Assembly (NCBI RefSeq): GCF_030816015.1
Contig: NZ_JAUSXN010000001.1
Span: 620,001-684,000, forward strand
Length of the DNA stretch: 64,000 bases
Source: Pedobacter sp. W3I1
Lineage (GTDB): Bacteria > Bacteroidota > Bacteroidia > Sphingobacteriales > Sphingobacteriaceae
Reading direction: 5' to 3'
Shown in pieces: positions 8,451 to 16,405 of this stretch. The translations under genes and the position numbers were made by a program. The notes below the pieces were generated by a model. It searched no databases. It worked only from the letters and a program-made list of their open reading frames with translations, and had not been told where the DNA came from. Within the stretch, counting starts at the first letter, position 1. The number at the start of each line of letters is the position of its first letter.

Positions 8451-8514
8451 TCCTGCTTTTCGCTCCAAGTCCTCACTCGTTCCTCGCTCCGGGCTTTACG
8501 CTTCAATCAGGGCT
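8451..8514 (-). repeat. Fixed-flank / variable-hairpin element, copy 2
   Basis: Read on the minus strand the flanks are CCTGATTGAAGCG and GGAGCGAAAAGCAGGA, which pair through CCTG/CAGG. The insert is a hairpin around CCGGAGCGAGG. Confidence 0.6.
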
Positions 8515-8623
8515 AGTTTATAAAGTGATTTGCTACTATTGAAGGTAAAACAATGTCATCCAAAATCTTCTTTTCTTTCCATGCTTACAATCGCAAATAG
8601 CAACGCTGTCCACGCCACCTAAA

Positions 8624-8672
8624 CCTGATCGGAGTGGTTCTGATCCTTCATCAGAAAGAACGGAGAGCAGGA
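8624..8672 (+). repeat. Fixed-flank / variable-hairpin element, copy 3
   Basis: The flanks are CCTGATCGGAGTGG and ACGGAGAGCAGGA. The insert is the hairpin TTCTGAT-CCTTC-ATCAGAA. Confidence 0.6.
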
Positions 8673-8903
8673 TGGCCTTTCCCTAATTATCACTGGATTT
8701 GCTTTCCAAAAAAATGAACACATTCATAATTTGCTCAATAGGCTTTTTTGGAAAAATTTAATTCCCTGTAACCGCCTTGGTTCGTGTCTTCACGAACCAA
8801 ACTGCTTTATAAGTAAATACCTTCCTTTTGTTAGATTGATAGTTTTGCGTTGAATATTTTATTGTTCTTGGAGCGCAATTGCAGTACTAATGGGTTACAG
8901 CAT

Positions 8904-8967
8904 TCCTGCTTTTTCGCTCCAAGTCCTCACTCGTTCCTCGCTCCGGGCTTTACGCTTCAATCAGGGC
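8904..8967 (-). repeat. Fixed-flank / variable-hairpin element, copy 4
   Basis: It is nearly identical to the element at 8451-8514, with the same flanks and the same hairpin insert. Confidence 0.6.
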
Positions 8968-9069
8968 TAGTTTATAAAGTGATTTGCTGCTATCGAAAAT
9001 AAAAAGTCATCCAAATTTTTCTTTCCACGCTTACAACCGCAAATAGCAACGCTGTCCGCGCCACCTAAA

Positions 9070-9118
9070 CCTGATCTGAGTGGTTCTGATCCTTCATCAG
9101 AAAGAACGGAGAGCAGGA
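9070..9118 (+). repeat. Fixed-flank / variable-hairpin element, copy 5
   Basis: It is nearly identical to 8624-8672: CCTGATCTGAGTGG, hairpin TTCTGAT/ATCAGAA, then ACGGAGAGCAGGA. Confidence 0.6.
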
Positions 9119-9238
9119 TGGCCTTTCCCTAATTATCACTGGATTTGCTTTCCAAAATAATGAACACATTCATAATTTGCTGAATTGAGCTTTGAATAAA
9201 CAATTACCTGTTGAAATCATCGATTTATATCAAAACAA

Positions 9239-9268
9239 AAAAGCTTTCCTGTTTCCAGAAAAGCTTTT
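9239..9268 (-). terminator. Rho-independent terminator of the sugar symporter gene
   Basis: Stem of 13 bp (AAAAGCTTTCCTG / CAGAAAAGCTTTT) with a TTTC loop, followed on the minus strand by a T-rich tail. It lies about 23 nt past the symporter stop codon. Confidence 0.85.
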
Positions 9269-9290
9269 GAAATTATACTAAAAATATTTC

Positions 9291-10967
9291 CTACCAGTAT
9301 ACACTGTAAAGGGCTACCAATAAGCCGATAATAATCAATGAACCAACAGCAAAGCCTGTTGTGGTTTTGAACATTTTCGAATCGATTTCCAGACCTTTTG
9401 GATTAACACCATTTTTGTTTTCGAACAAACTGATAATTACCATACCGATAATACAGAATACGAATACAATCCCCATTCTATCTAAGAAAGGGATTTCGTA
9501 AATGCCTACTCCGTTTTTAACCGAGAAGCCCATTGTTGATAACCAGGAAAGATCGGTCCATGTAGGAAGAACCTTTAACAATAAAGATAATCCGAAACCA
9601 CCAATTGTTGCAAAAAGTGCTGCATTTGAGGTTGCTCTTTTCCAGAAGAAACCAAGAATGAACATCGCAAATATACCCGGAGATACAAAACCGGTATACT
9701 CTTGAATATATTGGAAACCACCTTTTTTGTCGATACCTAAGTATGGTGCAATAATAACGCCCAATACCATGGCTACAACTACGGCAATTTTGCCTGTAAA
9801 AACGAGGTTCTTTTCAGAAGCATCGGTTTTTAATACTTTTTTATAAATATCTAATGTAAAAATGGTTGCAATACTGTTTGCTTTACCAGCTAATGAGGCT
9901 ACAACCGCTGCTGTTAATGCGGCAAACGATAAACCTTTTAAGCCTGCAGGTAATAAGTTTAACAGTACCGGGTAGGCACGGTCTGGATTAACAGATCCAT
10001 CCTGCAACATCTCCGATTGGAAAGCCCCATCTTTATACAATACATAAGCCGCAATACCTGGTAATACCACAATAATCGGCATTAATAATTTTAAAAATGC
10101 AGCAAATAAAATACCACCACGGGCGGTTTTTAAATCTGCACCCAAGGCGCGTTGCGTGATGTATTGATTACAGCCCCAATAGTTCAGGTTTACAATCCAC
10201 ATACCACCCACTAGTACGCTTAATCCCGGCAAATCGATATAATTTTCGTTTTCAGGTTTTAAGATCATGTGGAAATGTTCTGATGCTTTTGAAGTCATCA
10301 GGCTATATCCTTCAAAAATACCTGAGGTGCCGTAATGAGTAGAAACCAGGTTTAATGCCAGGTATGTTGTGGCCAAACCACCCAGAATTAAGAAAAATAC
10401 CTGGATAACATCGGTATAACCAATTACTTTCATTCCACCCAGTGTAATTACAATGGCAAAAGCAGCAATGGCATACATACAGAAGGTTAAATCGAATCCA
10501 GAGATACTGCTAACCGCTAAAGCACCTAAATAAAGGATTGAAGTTAAGTTTACCACTACGTATAGCAATAACCAGAATACAGCCATAATCATGGCTACGG
10601 TTCCGTTGTAGCGTTGGTGCAAGAACTGAGGCATTGTAGCAATTTTGTTTTTCAGGTAAACCGGAATAAAGAAAACAGCAACAATAACCAGGGTAAGGGC
10701 AGCCATCCATTCGTAGGTCGCAATGGCCAGTCCCATCTTAAAGCCCGATCCGCTCATGCCGATAAACTGCTCTGCAGAAATATTCGATGCAATTAAAGAT
10801 GCACCGATTGCCCACCATGTAAGTGAACCTTCAGCCAGGAAATAATCTTTTGAGCCTGTGGATGCGGATTTTTTCTTATTGTAGATGTACAGACCGTAAG
10901 CAGCCACAATAACGAAGTAGATTGCAAATACAATGTAATCTTTCGTGTCCAATAAATTGTTTTTCAT
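9291..10967 (-). CDS. Sodium/sugar symporter (SSS family), probable D-xylose uptake
   Basis: 558 residues with about fourteen TM helices. The opening DYIVFAIYFVIVAAYGLYIYNKKK and the block WWAIGASLIASNISAEQFIGMSGSGF are typical of the sodium:solute symporter family and resemble the vSGLT galactose transporter. NYWGCNQYITQRALGA, the sugar-site region, is conserved. It uses the sodium gradient to bring a sugar across the inner membrane. It lies downstream of xylB and xylA on the same strand, which suggests xylose as substrate. The 327-nt gap to xylA contains hairpin repeats, so it may have its own promoter. A terminator follows. Confidence 0.82.
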   Translation of the reverse strand: MKNNLLDTKDYIVFAIYFVIVAAYGLYIYNKKKSASTGSKDYFLAEGSLTWWAIGASLIASNISAEQFIGMSGSGFKMGLAIATYEWMAALTLVIVAVFFIPVYLKNKIATMPQFLHQRYNGTVAMIMAVFWLLLYVVVNLTSILYLGALAVSSISGFDLTFCMYAIAAFAIVITLGGMKVIGYTDVIQVFFLILGGLATTYLALNLVSTHYGTSGIFEGYSLMTSKASEHFHMILKPENENYIDLPGLSVLVGGMWIVNLNYWGCNQYITQRALGADLKTARGGILFAAFLKLLMPIIVVLPGIAAYVLYKDGAFQSEMLQDGSVNPDRAYPVLLNLLPAGLKGLSFAALTAAVVASLAGKANSIATIFTLDIYKKVLKTDASEKNLVFTGKIAVVVAMVLGVIIAPYLGIDKKGGFQYIQEYTGFVSPGIFAMFILGFFWKRATSNAALFATIGGFGLSLLLKVLPTWTDLSWLSTMGFSVKNGVGIYEIPFLDRMGIVFVFCIIGMVIISLFENKNGVNPKGLEIDSKMFKTTTGFAVGSLIIIGLLVALYSVYW

Positions 10968-11119
10968 TAATATAATAGCGGTTATTTGGTTTAGAAATCT
11001 AAATGTAGTAAAATCATAAATTAATCTATGCTTTTTTTTAAATTAAAAAATGTTAAGATGACGTTTATTAATTTAGCCTTCCCTTAAAATTGAGGTTGTT
11101 GAGCTAAGACTAACTAAAA

Positions 11120-11162
11120 TTATCGTCATTTCAACTGCAGCGCAGCAGAGAAATCTTTGAAA
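11120..11162. repeat. Partial CGTCATTTC-type palindromic repeat
   Basis: It reads CGTCATTTCAACTGCAGCGC, then GCAGAGAAATCTTTGAAATGG. It resembles half of the elements at 53114 and 54848. Confidence 0.4.
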
Positions 11163-11189
11163 TGGTAAAAAATTAGTGCCGTATCATCC

Positions 11190-11278
11190 GTAGTCTCATC
11201 CATGGTCTGTGTCTCCACAGACCATTCTAATTAAATCAAATGCTAGTGGTCTGTGAGGACACAGACCACGGAGATTAC
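11190..11278. repeat. Nested inverted repeat with two GGTCTGTG hairpins
   Basis: Two hairpins, GGTCTGTG-TCTC-CACAGACC at 11204-11223 and GGTCTGTG-AGGA-CACAGACC at 11248-11267, sit in opposite orientation inside outer arms GTAGTCTC / GAGATTAC. Stem and loop layout match the GGTTCGTG hairpins at 8360 and 8779, but with different, compensating stem bases. Confidence 0.8.
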
Positions 11279-11294
11279 ATTTTATAAAAATAGA

Positions 11295-12626
11295 TTAAAT
11301 ATACCTGTTGATTAAGTTTTCCAGGTATTCTTGCTTTCCGCTACGTACCTCTGGTTCGCCGTTTTCTGCAGCGTAATTCCTTAAATCTTCTAAACTTAGT
11401 TTGCCTTGTTCAAATTCGGCACCCTTTCCACTATCAAATGAAGCATAACGATCGGCCCTTACTTTTTTGTAATCAGATTTTTGAAGAATGGCATCTGCAG
11501 TGATTAATGCCCTTGCGAAGATATCCATGCCACCTACGTGTGCATAAAATAAATCTTTTGGATCAGTAGAGTTTCGACGAATCTTCGCATCGAAGTTTAC
11601 ACCCCCACCTTGCAAACCACCACCTTCTAAAATGATTAACATGGTTTCTGTTAGTTCGTTAATATCGTTCGGGAACTGATCGGTATCCCAGCCATTTTGA
11701 TAATCGCCACGGTTAGCGTCGATAGATCCTAGTAAGCCATTATCTACGGCAACCTGTAATTCATGCTGGAAAGTATGACCGGCCAAAGTAGCGTGGTTAA
11801 CTTCTAAGTTTAATTTGAAATCGGCCAATAGATCGTATTGTTGTAAAAAGCCTTTTACTGTTGCGGCATCGTAATCATATTGGTGTTTAGAGGGTTCGCA
11901 TGGTTTCGGTTCAATGAAGAATGTTCCCTTGAAACCCTGTTTGCGTGCATAATCTTTAGCGGCATGTAAGAATTTTGCCAAATGTTCCTGCTCACGTTTC
12001 ATGTTGGTATTCAATAAGCTCATATAGCCTTCTCTTCCTCCCCAGAAAACATAATTTTCGCCACCAAGGGCAATGGTAGCATCCAAAGCAGCTTTAACCT
12101 GTGCAGCTCCGTGTGCCAGCACATGAAAATCAGGATTGGTAGATGCACCATTCATGTAGCGCTTATGGCTAAATAAATTTGCTGTTCCCCACAACAGTTT
12201 TACGCCGCTATCTGCTTGTTTTTGCTTGGCATATTCCACAAGGGCTTGTAATCTGCGTTCGTTTTCGGCAATATCGTTGCCATAATCTACCACATCCACA
12301 TCATGGAAACAATAATAAGGGATCTGCATTTTGGTAATAAACTCAAAAGCAGCGTCCATTTTATCTTTTGCCCTTTCTACTGCATCTTTTTTTTCATCCC
12401 AAGGGAAAATGTGCGTTGCGCCTCCAAACGGATCGGCACCATTGCCATTGAATGAATGCCAGTAAGCACAAGCAAACTTAAAATGCTCGTTCATGGTTTT
12501 GCCCGCTACTATTTTGTTGGCATCATACCATCTAAATGCTAATGGATTATCGCTTTCCAGACCTTCAAACTTGATCTGCTCAATACCTTTGAAAAATTCT
12601 GTTGCTCCTGTTACTACTTTTGTCAT
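11295..12626 (-). CDS. xylA: Xylose isomerase
   Basis: 443 residues starting at the ATG at 12626 ([12 protein letters not shown]). The frame extends upstream to 12728, but that extension is encoded by a short-period repeat and by xylB sequence. The enzyme converts D-xylose to D-xylulose in the cytoplasm with two divalent metals. Visible family motifs are [21 protein letters not shown] with the catalytic His, [38 protein letters not shown] and the Asp-rich [17 protein letters not shown]. Length is that of the long class II enzymes. It follows xylB by 62 nt, in one operon. Confidence 0.96.
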   Translation of the reverse strand: MTKVVTGATEFFKGIEQIKFEGLESDNPLAFRWYDANKIVAGKTMNEHFKFACAYWHSFNGNGADPFGGATHIFPWDEKKDAVERAKDKMDAAFEFITKMQIPYYCFHDVDVVDYGNDIAENERRLQALVEYAKQKQADSGVKLLWGTANLFSHKRYMNGASTNPDFHVLAHGAAQVKAALDATIALGGENYVFWGGREGYMSLLNTNMKREQEHLAKFLHAAKDYARKQGFKGTFFIEPKPCEPSKHQYDYDAATVKGFLQQYDLLADFKLNLEVNHATLAGHTFQHELQVAVDNGLLGSIDANRGDYQNGWDTDQFPNDINELTETMLIILEGGGLQGGGVNFDAKIRRNSTDPKDLFYAHVGGMDIFARALITADAILQKSDYKKVRADRYASFDSGKGAEFEQGKLSLEDLRNYAAENGEPEVRSGKQEYLENLINRYI

Positions 12627-12641
12627 GTTTTTTGTTTTTGA

Positions 12642-12697
12642 TTCATGGTTTGTTGGTTCATAGTTGATAGCCATCTGGCTATGAACCATTAACCAAT
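12642..12697. repeat. Degenerate 7-bp-period array between xylB and xylA
   Basis: Eight consecutive 7-mers in phase, such as GTTCATA, GTTGATA, GGCTATG, AACCATT. The array covers the xylB stop codon at 12689-12691 and most of the gap to xylA. Confidence 0.55.
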
Positions 12698-14173
12698 TGC
12701 TAATTTTTTTTCTAATATTTCTTTCCAATCCTGATAGATTGCTTCATATACAGCTGAATGTTGTGGTATTAAAGTCTTAATTACTTCGTGGTTGCTAAAA
12801 GCTTCTTCTGCGCTTTTAAAAATTCCAGCACCTATACCCGCACCTAAGGCTGCGCCTACGCTACCGTCGTTTTCGTAAAGTTCTACAGGTATGCCCGTAA
12901 CATCTACAAAAGTTTGTGCAAATACATCACTTAAAAAGAGGTTGGCCCTCCCAGCCCGGATTACTTTAGGTTTCATGCCATTTTCCCGCATAATATCCAG
13001 TCCATAGCGGAAAGAAAAGGCAATACCCTCTTGTACTGCCCTGAAAATATCTGATTGATTGTGAAGGTTTAAATCGATGCCTAACAACTGGGCTCCGGTA
13101 TATTTGTTGTTTAACATCCGTTCGGCACCATTTCCAAATGGAAGCACTTTTAAGCCATTGCTGCCTATTGGTGCTTTTGATGCCAGGTTATTCAGTTCAG
13201 CATAGGTAGACTGTGGTGCGAAATTATGTTTTGCCCAACGGTACATGCTACCGGTGCCATTGATACAAAGTAAAACCCCGGTGTGTTTTTTCTCTTCCGA
13301 ATAGGTTACGTGCGCAAAGGTATTTACTCTCGATTGTTTATCGTAAGTAAGCCCATCGCTTACGCCATAAATCACCCCCGATGTTCCGGCTGTAGCGGCA
13401 ACTTCCCCGGGTTTTAATACATTTAGCGAAAGTGCGTTGTTGGGCTGATCGCCAGATTTATAGGCAACCGGAATACCAGTTGGTAGGCCCAAAGAATGGG
13501 CAATATCGGCTTTTAAATAACCGTGTTCCGAAAATAAAGGTTTCACGGTTGGAATAAGATTATTGTTAATGCCGTAATAATCCATTACATCTTTAGAGAT
13601 TTCGTGATTTTCAAAATCCCAAAAAATGCCTTCAGATAATGCAGAAATACTTGTTGTAATTTCTCCGGTTAATTTCATTGCGATAAAATCGCCCGGTAGC
13701 ATTATTTTATCAATTTGGCTATAGATGTCTGGCTCGTTTGCTTTTACCCAGGCCAGTTTTGATGCTGTAAAGTTTCCGGGGGAGTTTAATAAATGTTTTA
13801 ACGATTTTTCACTTCCTATCGCATCAAAAGCACTATTGCCTAGTTCTACCGCTCTGCTATCGCACCAAATAATACTATCGCGCAGTGCCTCCTGGTTTTT
13901 ATCTACAACAACCAACCCATGCATTTGGTAGGCAATACCAATGGCTTTAATTTCTTTCGGATCAAATAAGCCTATCAAATTTAATTTGAGGATTGCCTGC
14001 TGAACATTTTGCCACCAATCATCAGGTGATTGTTCTGCCCAGCCCGACTGTAGAGATTTGATAGCTGTTTCCTCCTCTGGATACTGAGCGGTTGCTACAT
14101 TTTTCTGTGTAGTTGCATCAACAACTGCAACTTTTATAGATGAGGTACCTAAATCAATCCCTAATAAATACAT
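12689..14173 (-). CDS. xylB: Xylulokinase (FGGY family)
   Basis: 494 residues from the ATG at 14173 ([12 protein letters not shown]); an ATG 33 nt upstream overlaps the operator/promoter region and is rejected. It phosphorylates D-xylulose to xylulose 5-phosphate, which feeds the pentose phosphate pathway. Family features are the N-terminal ATPase loop [23 protein letters not shown], the catalytic Asp in [11 protein letters not shown], the second phosphate motif AGTSGVIYG and the C-terminal [16 protein letters not shown]. It is the first gene of the xylB-xylA(-symporter) group. A promoter and LacI-type operator lie 28-72 nt upstream; no LacI-type regulator gene is in the window. Confidence 0.93.
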   Translation of the reverse strand: MYLLGIDLGTSSIKVAVVDATTQKNVATAQYPEEETAIKSLQSGWAEQSPDDWWQNVQQAILKLNLIGLFDPKEIKAIGIAYQMHGLVVVDKNQEALRDSIIWCDSRAVELGNSAFDAIGSEKSLKHLLNSPGNFTASKLAWVKANEPDIYSQIDKIMLPGDFIAMKLTGEITTSISALSEGIFWDFENHEISKDVMDYYGINNNLIPTVKPLFSEHGYLKADIAHSLGLPTGIPVAYKSGDQPNNALSLNVLKPGEVAATAGTSGVIYGVSDGLTYDKQSRVNTFAHVTYSEEKKHTGVLLCINGTGSMYRWAKHNFAPQSTYAELNNLASKAPIGSNGLKVLPFGNGAERMLNNKYTGAQLLGIDLNLHNQSDIFRAVQEGIAFSFRYGLDIMRENGMKPKVIRAGRANLFLSDVFAQTFVDVTGIPVELYENDGSVGAALGAGIGAGIFKSAEEAFSNHEVIKTLIPQHSAVYEAIYQDWKEILEKKLAIG

Positions 14174-14200
14174 GGTTTTAAATAATTTTAATATTTGGTT

Positions 14201-14216
14201 ATGCAAACGGTTGCAT
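14201..14216. promoter_or_regulatory. LacI-family operator overlapping the xylB promoter
   Basis: ATGCAAACGGTTGCAT is a near-perfect palindrome centred on CG, the typical LacI-family operator form. It abuts the -7 box of the xylB promoter, so a bound repressor would block initiation. Confidence 0.75.
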
Positions 14217-14245
14217 AAAGATAGTGGTTAAAATATAAAATGCAA
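14216..14245 (-). promoter_or_regulatory. xylB promoter
   Basis: On the minus strand a TTG (14243-14245) is followed after 19 nt by TATCTTTA (14216-14223), one base off the TAnnTTTG consensus. Spacing fits Bacteroidota sigma-ABfr promoters. Confidence 0.65.
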
Positions 14246-14271
14246 ATTTTTTGTAAAATCAATTCCATTTA

Positions 14272-14287
14272 ATGCAATCGATTGAAT
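14272..14287. promoter_or_regulatory. Second LacI-type half-palindromic site
   Basis: ATGCAATCGATTGAAT has the same CG-centred GCAA/TTG form as the site at 14201, 56 bp further from xylB. It may allow looping or cooperative binding. It also lies 28 bp upstream of the csaA -33 element. Confidence 0.5.
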
Positions 14288-14315
14288 TGGATATTCATGA
14301 TAATTTAAACTACCG

Positions 14316-14343
14316 TTGAATTATTTAATAATTTATATTTTTG
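14316..14343 (+). promoter_or_regulatory. csaA promoter
   Basis: TTG (14316-14318), 17-nt spacer, then TATTTTTG (14336-14343): a full match to the Bacteroidota promoter pattern, with a leader of about 16-20 nt. Confidence 0.65.
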
Positions 14344-14365
14344 CCGTCTATAATAAGATTAAGCT

Positions 14366-14701
14366 ATGGAAGAGATTACCTGGAATGATTTCGAAAAGGT
14401 AGAATTAAGGGTAGGAACCATTTTAGAGGCTTTCGATTTTCCTGAAGCCCGAAGACCAGCCTATAAAGTAAAGGTAGACTTTGGCGAATTCGGCATTAAA
14501 ATGAGTAGCGCGCAAATTACCAAACATTATACTTTGGAAGAATTACCTGGAAAACAGATTGTTGGGGTGATTAACTTCCCTAAAAAACAGATCGGAAAAT
14601 TTATGTCCGAATTTTTAGTTACCGGTTTTGCCGATGAAAATGGCGATATCGTATTAACTGCAGTGGAAAGTAAAGTGCCGAATGGGAGTAAACTAGTTTA
14701 A
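14366..14701 (+). CDS. csaA: tRNA-binding protein CsaA
   Basis: 111 residues, a single EMAP/Trbp111-type OB-fold domain. Motifs are FEKVELRVGTILEAFDFPEARRPAYKV, SSAQITKHYTLEELPGKQIVGVINFP and a C-terminal PNGSKLV, all standard for CsaA. CsaA is a homodimeric protein that binds tRNA and has been described as an export-related chaperone in Bacillus. It is transcribed divergently from xylB and has its own promoter. Confidence 0.92.
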   Translation: MEEITWNDFEKVELRVGTILEAFDFPEARRPAYKVKVDFGEFGIKMSSAQITKHYTLEELPGKQIVGVINFPKKQIGKFMSEFLVTGFADENGDIVLTAVESKVPNGSKLV

Positions 14702-14707
14702 TGCGTG

Positions 14708-14759
14708 TAGACTTACGAAGTTTTGCTGGCCCCCTTGCCTTTGAGAATTTCGGAAGTCT
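14708..14759. repeat. GAAGTTTTGCT hairpin repeat, copy 1
   Basis: The arms AGACTTACGAAGTTT and GAATTTCGGAAGTCT pair imperfectly around a C-rich loop (TGCTGGCCCCC). A second copy is at 14902-14954. Confidence 0.6.
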
Positions 14760-14802
14760 GCGGGTCATTTGTTCACCATTAGCACAAACTTTTGTTCAAT
14801 AG

Positions 14803-14858
14803 CCCTGATTGAAATGTAAAGCCCGCAGCGTAGCGAGGACTTGCAATGAAAAGCAGGA
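14803..14858 (+). repeat. Fixed-flank / variable-hairpin element, copy 6
   Basis: The flanks are CCCTGATTGAAATG and GCAATGAAAAGCAGGA. The insert is a hairpin around GCCCGCAGCGTAGCGAGGAC. It matches the minus-strand copies at 8451 and 8904 in the flanks but differs in the insert. Confidence 0.6.
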
Positions 14859-14901
14859 CTCAAGTAGCCGACTGGCAATAACATTGCGCTCCGAAACCTA
14901 A

Positions 14902-14954
14902 CTAGACTTCCGAAGTTTTGCTCGCCCCTGCCCTTGGAAACTTCGGTAGTCTTA
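14902..14954. repeat. GAAGTTTTGCT hairpin repeat, copy 2
   Basis: The arms AGACTTCCGAAGTTT and AAACTTCGGTAGTCT surround the C-rich loop TGCTCGCCCC. It ends 3 nt before the tadA -7 box and includes its possible -33 TTG. Confidence 0.65.
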
Positions 14955-14965
14955 CCCTATATTTG
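14934..14965 (+). promoter_or_regulatory. tadA promoter, probably leaderless
   Basis: TTG (14934-14936), 21-nt spacer, TATATTTG (14958-14965). Four nt later comes the ATG at 14970, so the transcript should start at or within a few bases of the start codon. Confidence 0.6.
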
Positions 14966-14969
14966 CTCC

Positions 14970-15437
14970 ATGAGTTTTTACAATTTCGAAAATACCGATC
15001 CTGAAGAAGAAGATATCCATTATATGAAATTGGCTTTGGAAGAAGCAAAAAAAGCTTTGGCTGATGATGAGATTCCAATCGGCGCTATAGTGGTAAGCAA
15101 GAACAGGATTATTGGGCGTGGCTATAATTTAACCGAGCGCTTTAACGATGTTACTGCTCATGCAGAAATGCAGGCTTTTACCTCTGCTGCGCAAACCATT
15201 GGCGGGAAATATTTAAGAGATTGTACCTTATATGTAACCATCGAACCTTGTGTAATGTGTGCCGGTGCAAGTTATTGGACACAGATTGGCCGGATTGTTT
15301 ATGGTGCCAGAGAAGAAAAAAGAGGCTTTATCTCCAAAAATGCGAATCTGCTCCATCCTAAAACGATATTAAAAGGTGGGGTAATGGCAGAGGAGTGCGC
15401 TGTGCTGATGAAAGATTTTTTTGCAAAGAAACGGTAG
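14970..15437 (+). CDS. tadA: tRNA adenosine(34) deaminase / nucleoside deaminase
   Basis: 155 residues from the ATG at 14970; an in-frame TTG at 14934 lies inside the promoter and is rejected. The zinc deaminase signature is complete: HAEMQAF (His near 64, catalytic Glu two residues later) and PCVMC (two Cys near 93-96). TadA converts A34 to inosine in the tRNA-Arg anticodon; Bacteroidota homologues are often labelled nucleoside deaminase, and guanine deaminase activity cannot be excluded. The gene is monocistronic. Confidence 0.88.
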   Translation: MSFYNFENTDPEEEDIHYMKLALEEAKKALADDEIPIGAIVVSKNRIIGRGYNLTERFNDVTAHAEMQAFTSAAQTIGGKYLRDCTLYVTIEPCVMCAGASYWTQIGRIVYGAREEKRGFISKNANLLHPKTILKGGVMAEECAVLMKDFFAKKR

Positions 15438-15440
15438 AAA

Positions 15441-15520
15441 AGATGAGTTAATGGCTCATGGTTTTATAGTTCATAGGCAAGCGGGCTATTTTACTATCGG
15501 CCATCAACTATTGACTAAAT
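15441..15520. repeat. Degenerate 7-bp-period array after tadA
   Basis: Phased 7-mers such as ATGGCTC, ATGGTTT and, further on, CTATCGG, CCATCAA, CTATTGA, CTAAATA, beginning next to the tadA stop codon. A separate short run with period 8 (AACTTTCG-like units) lies at about 15568-15599. Confidence 0.45.
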
Positions 15521-15652
15521 AGCAAATTTTTTCATTAAAACTGTTTGGCTATAGCCCTGAACCTTACAACTTTCGATCTTTCCAACTTTACAACAACAGC
15601 GCAGAAAACGATTTGATGATAATAACATGAACAAATCTTAACGTTCTAATGT

Positions 15653-15660
15653 TATATTTG
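15653..15660 (+). promoter_or_regulatory. -7 box of the superoxide dismutase gene
   Basis: TATATTTG matches TAnnTTTG, 38 nt before the ATG; no clear -33 TTG at standard spacing. Confidence 0.5.
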
Positions 15661-15698
15661 CTACAAGAAACATTTTTAAATCTTTAAACATAAACATT

Positions 15699-16307
15699 AT
15701 GGCTTTTGAATTACCTGCGTTACACTACGCAACCGATGCATTAGAACCGCATATTGATAAAACTACCATGGAAATCCACCATGATAAACACCATCAAGCT
15801 TACGTTACCAACCTAAACAAAGCTTTAGAAGGTAAGCCAGAAGCGACTTCGAGCATCGAGGAAATTGTAAAAAACATTTCAAAATTCCCTGCTGCTGTTA
15901 GAAACAATGGTGGTGGCCATTATAATCACTCTTTATTCTGGAACATTTTAGGTCCAAATAAAGGTGGTGAGCCAACTGGCGATTTAGCTAAAGCAATTAA
16001 CGAAACTTTTGGTTCGTTTGCTGATCTTAAAACTAAATTACAAGAAGCTGGTGCTACCCGTTTTGGTTCTGGCTGGGCCTGGTTATCTGTCGGTGCTGAT
16101 AAAAAACTTCAGGTTTCTTCTACGCCAAACCAGGATAACCCTTTAATGGATGTTGCTGAAGTAAAAGGAACACCAATTTTAGGTATCGATGTTTGGGAGC
16201 ACGCTTATTACTTAAAATACCAAAACAAACGCCCTGATTATTTAGCGGCAATTTGGAATGTAATTAACTGGGATGCAGTTGCTGAGCTTTACAAAAAAGC
16301 TTTATAA
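15699..16307 (+). CDS. sodA: Superoxide dismutase, Fe/Mn type
   Basis: 202 residues, cytoplasmic. It converts superoxide to hydrogen peroxide and oxygen. Metal ligands are visible: His in [13 protein letters not shown] (near 27), His in [14 protein letters not shown] (near 75-79), and Asp and His in [25 protein letters not shown] and ATRFGSGW are family hallmarks. Sequence alone does not decide between Fe, Mn or cambialistic use; Mn or either metal is plausible. It has its own -7 box and ends in a strong terminator, so it is monocistronic. oxyR lies about 1.9 kb further on. Confidence 0.96.
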   Translation: MAFELPALHYATDALEPHIDKTTMEIHHDKHHQAYVTNLNKALEGKPEATSSIEEIVKNISKFPAAVRNNGGGHYNHSLFWNILGPNKGGEPTGDLAKAINETFGSFADLKTKLQEAGATRFGSGWAWLSVGADKKLQVSSTPNQDNPLMDVAEVKGTPILGIDVWEHAYYLKYQNKRPDYLAAIWNVINWDAVAELYKKAL

Positions 16308-16333
16308 GCTAAGCATTCAATAAAATTTAAGAG

Positions 16334-16365
16334 AAGTCCCGATGCAAATCGGGACTTTCTTGTTT
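16334..16365 (+). terminator. Rho-independent terminator after sod
   Basis: Perfect stem AAGTCCCGAT / ATCGGGACTT with GCAA loop, followed by a T-rich tail. Confidence 0.9.
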
Positions 16366-16405
16366 TAAGATAATTAAGTAACTTCGCAGATATAAAATAT
16401 TCAAA

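Larger units (their letters stand above)
8351..8740. repeat. Long structured repeat, tandem copy A
   Basis: It begins with the hairpin GTTCGTG-TCTC-CACGAAC and contains two fixed-flank/variable-hairpin elements in opposite orientation (8451-8514 and 8624-8672). It ends around TTCATAATTTGCT. Copy B at 8770-9186 follows with the same order of parts. No plausible gene is present. Confidence 0.8.
8770..9186. repeat. Long structured repeat, tandem copy B
   Basis: It repeats copy A part by part: the hairpin GGTTCGTG-TCTT-CACGAACC, a GAGCGCAATTGC segment, an inverted element (8904-8967), a direct element (9070-9118) and the ending CATTCATAATTTGCT. Differences between copies are scattered substitutions and small indels, so the duplication is not recent. 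Confidence 0.8.

Noticed and set aside
12626..12728. N-terminal extension of xylA in frame
   Set aside because: It overlaps the end of xylB and a 7-bp-period array; the conserved enzyme starts at the ATG at 12626.
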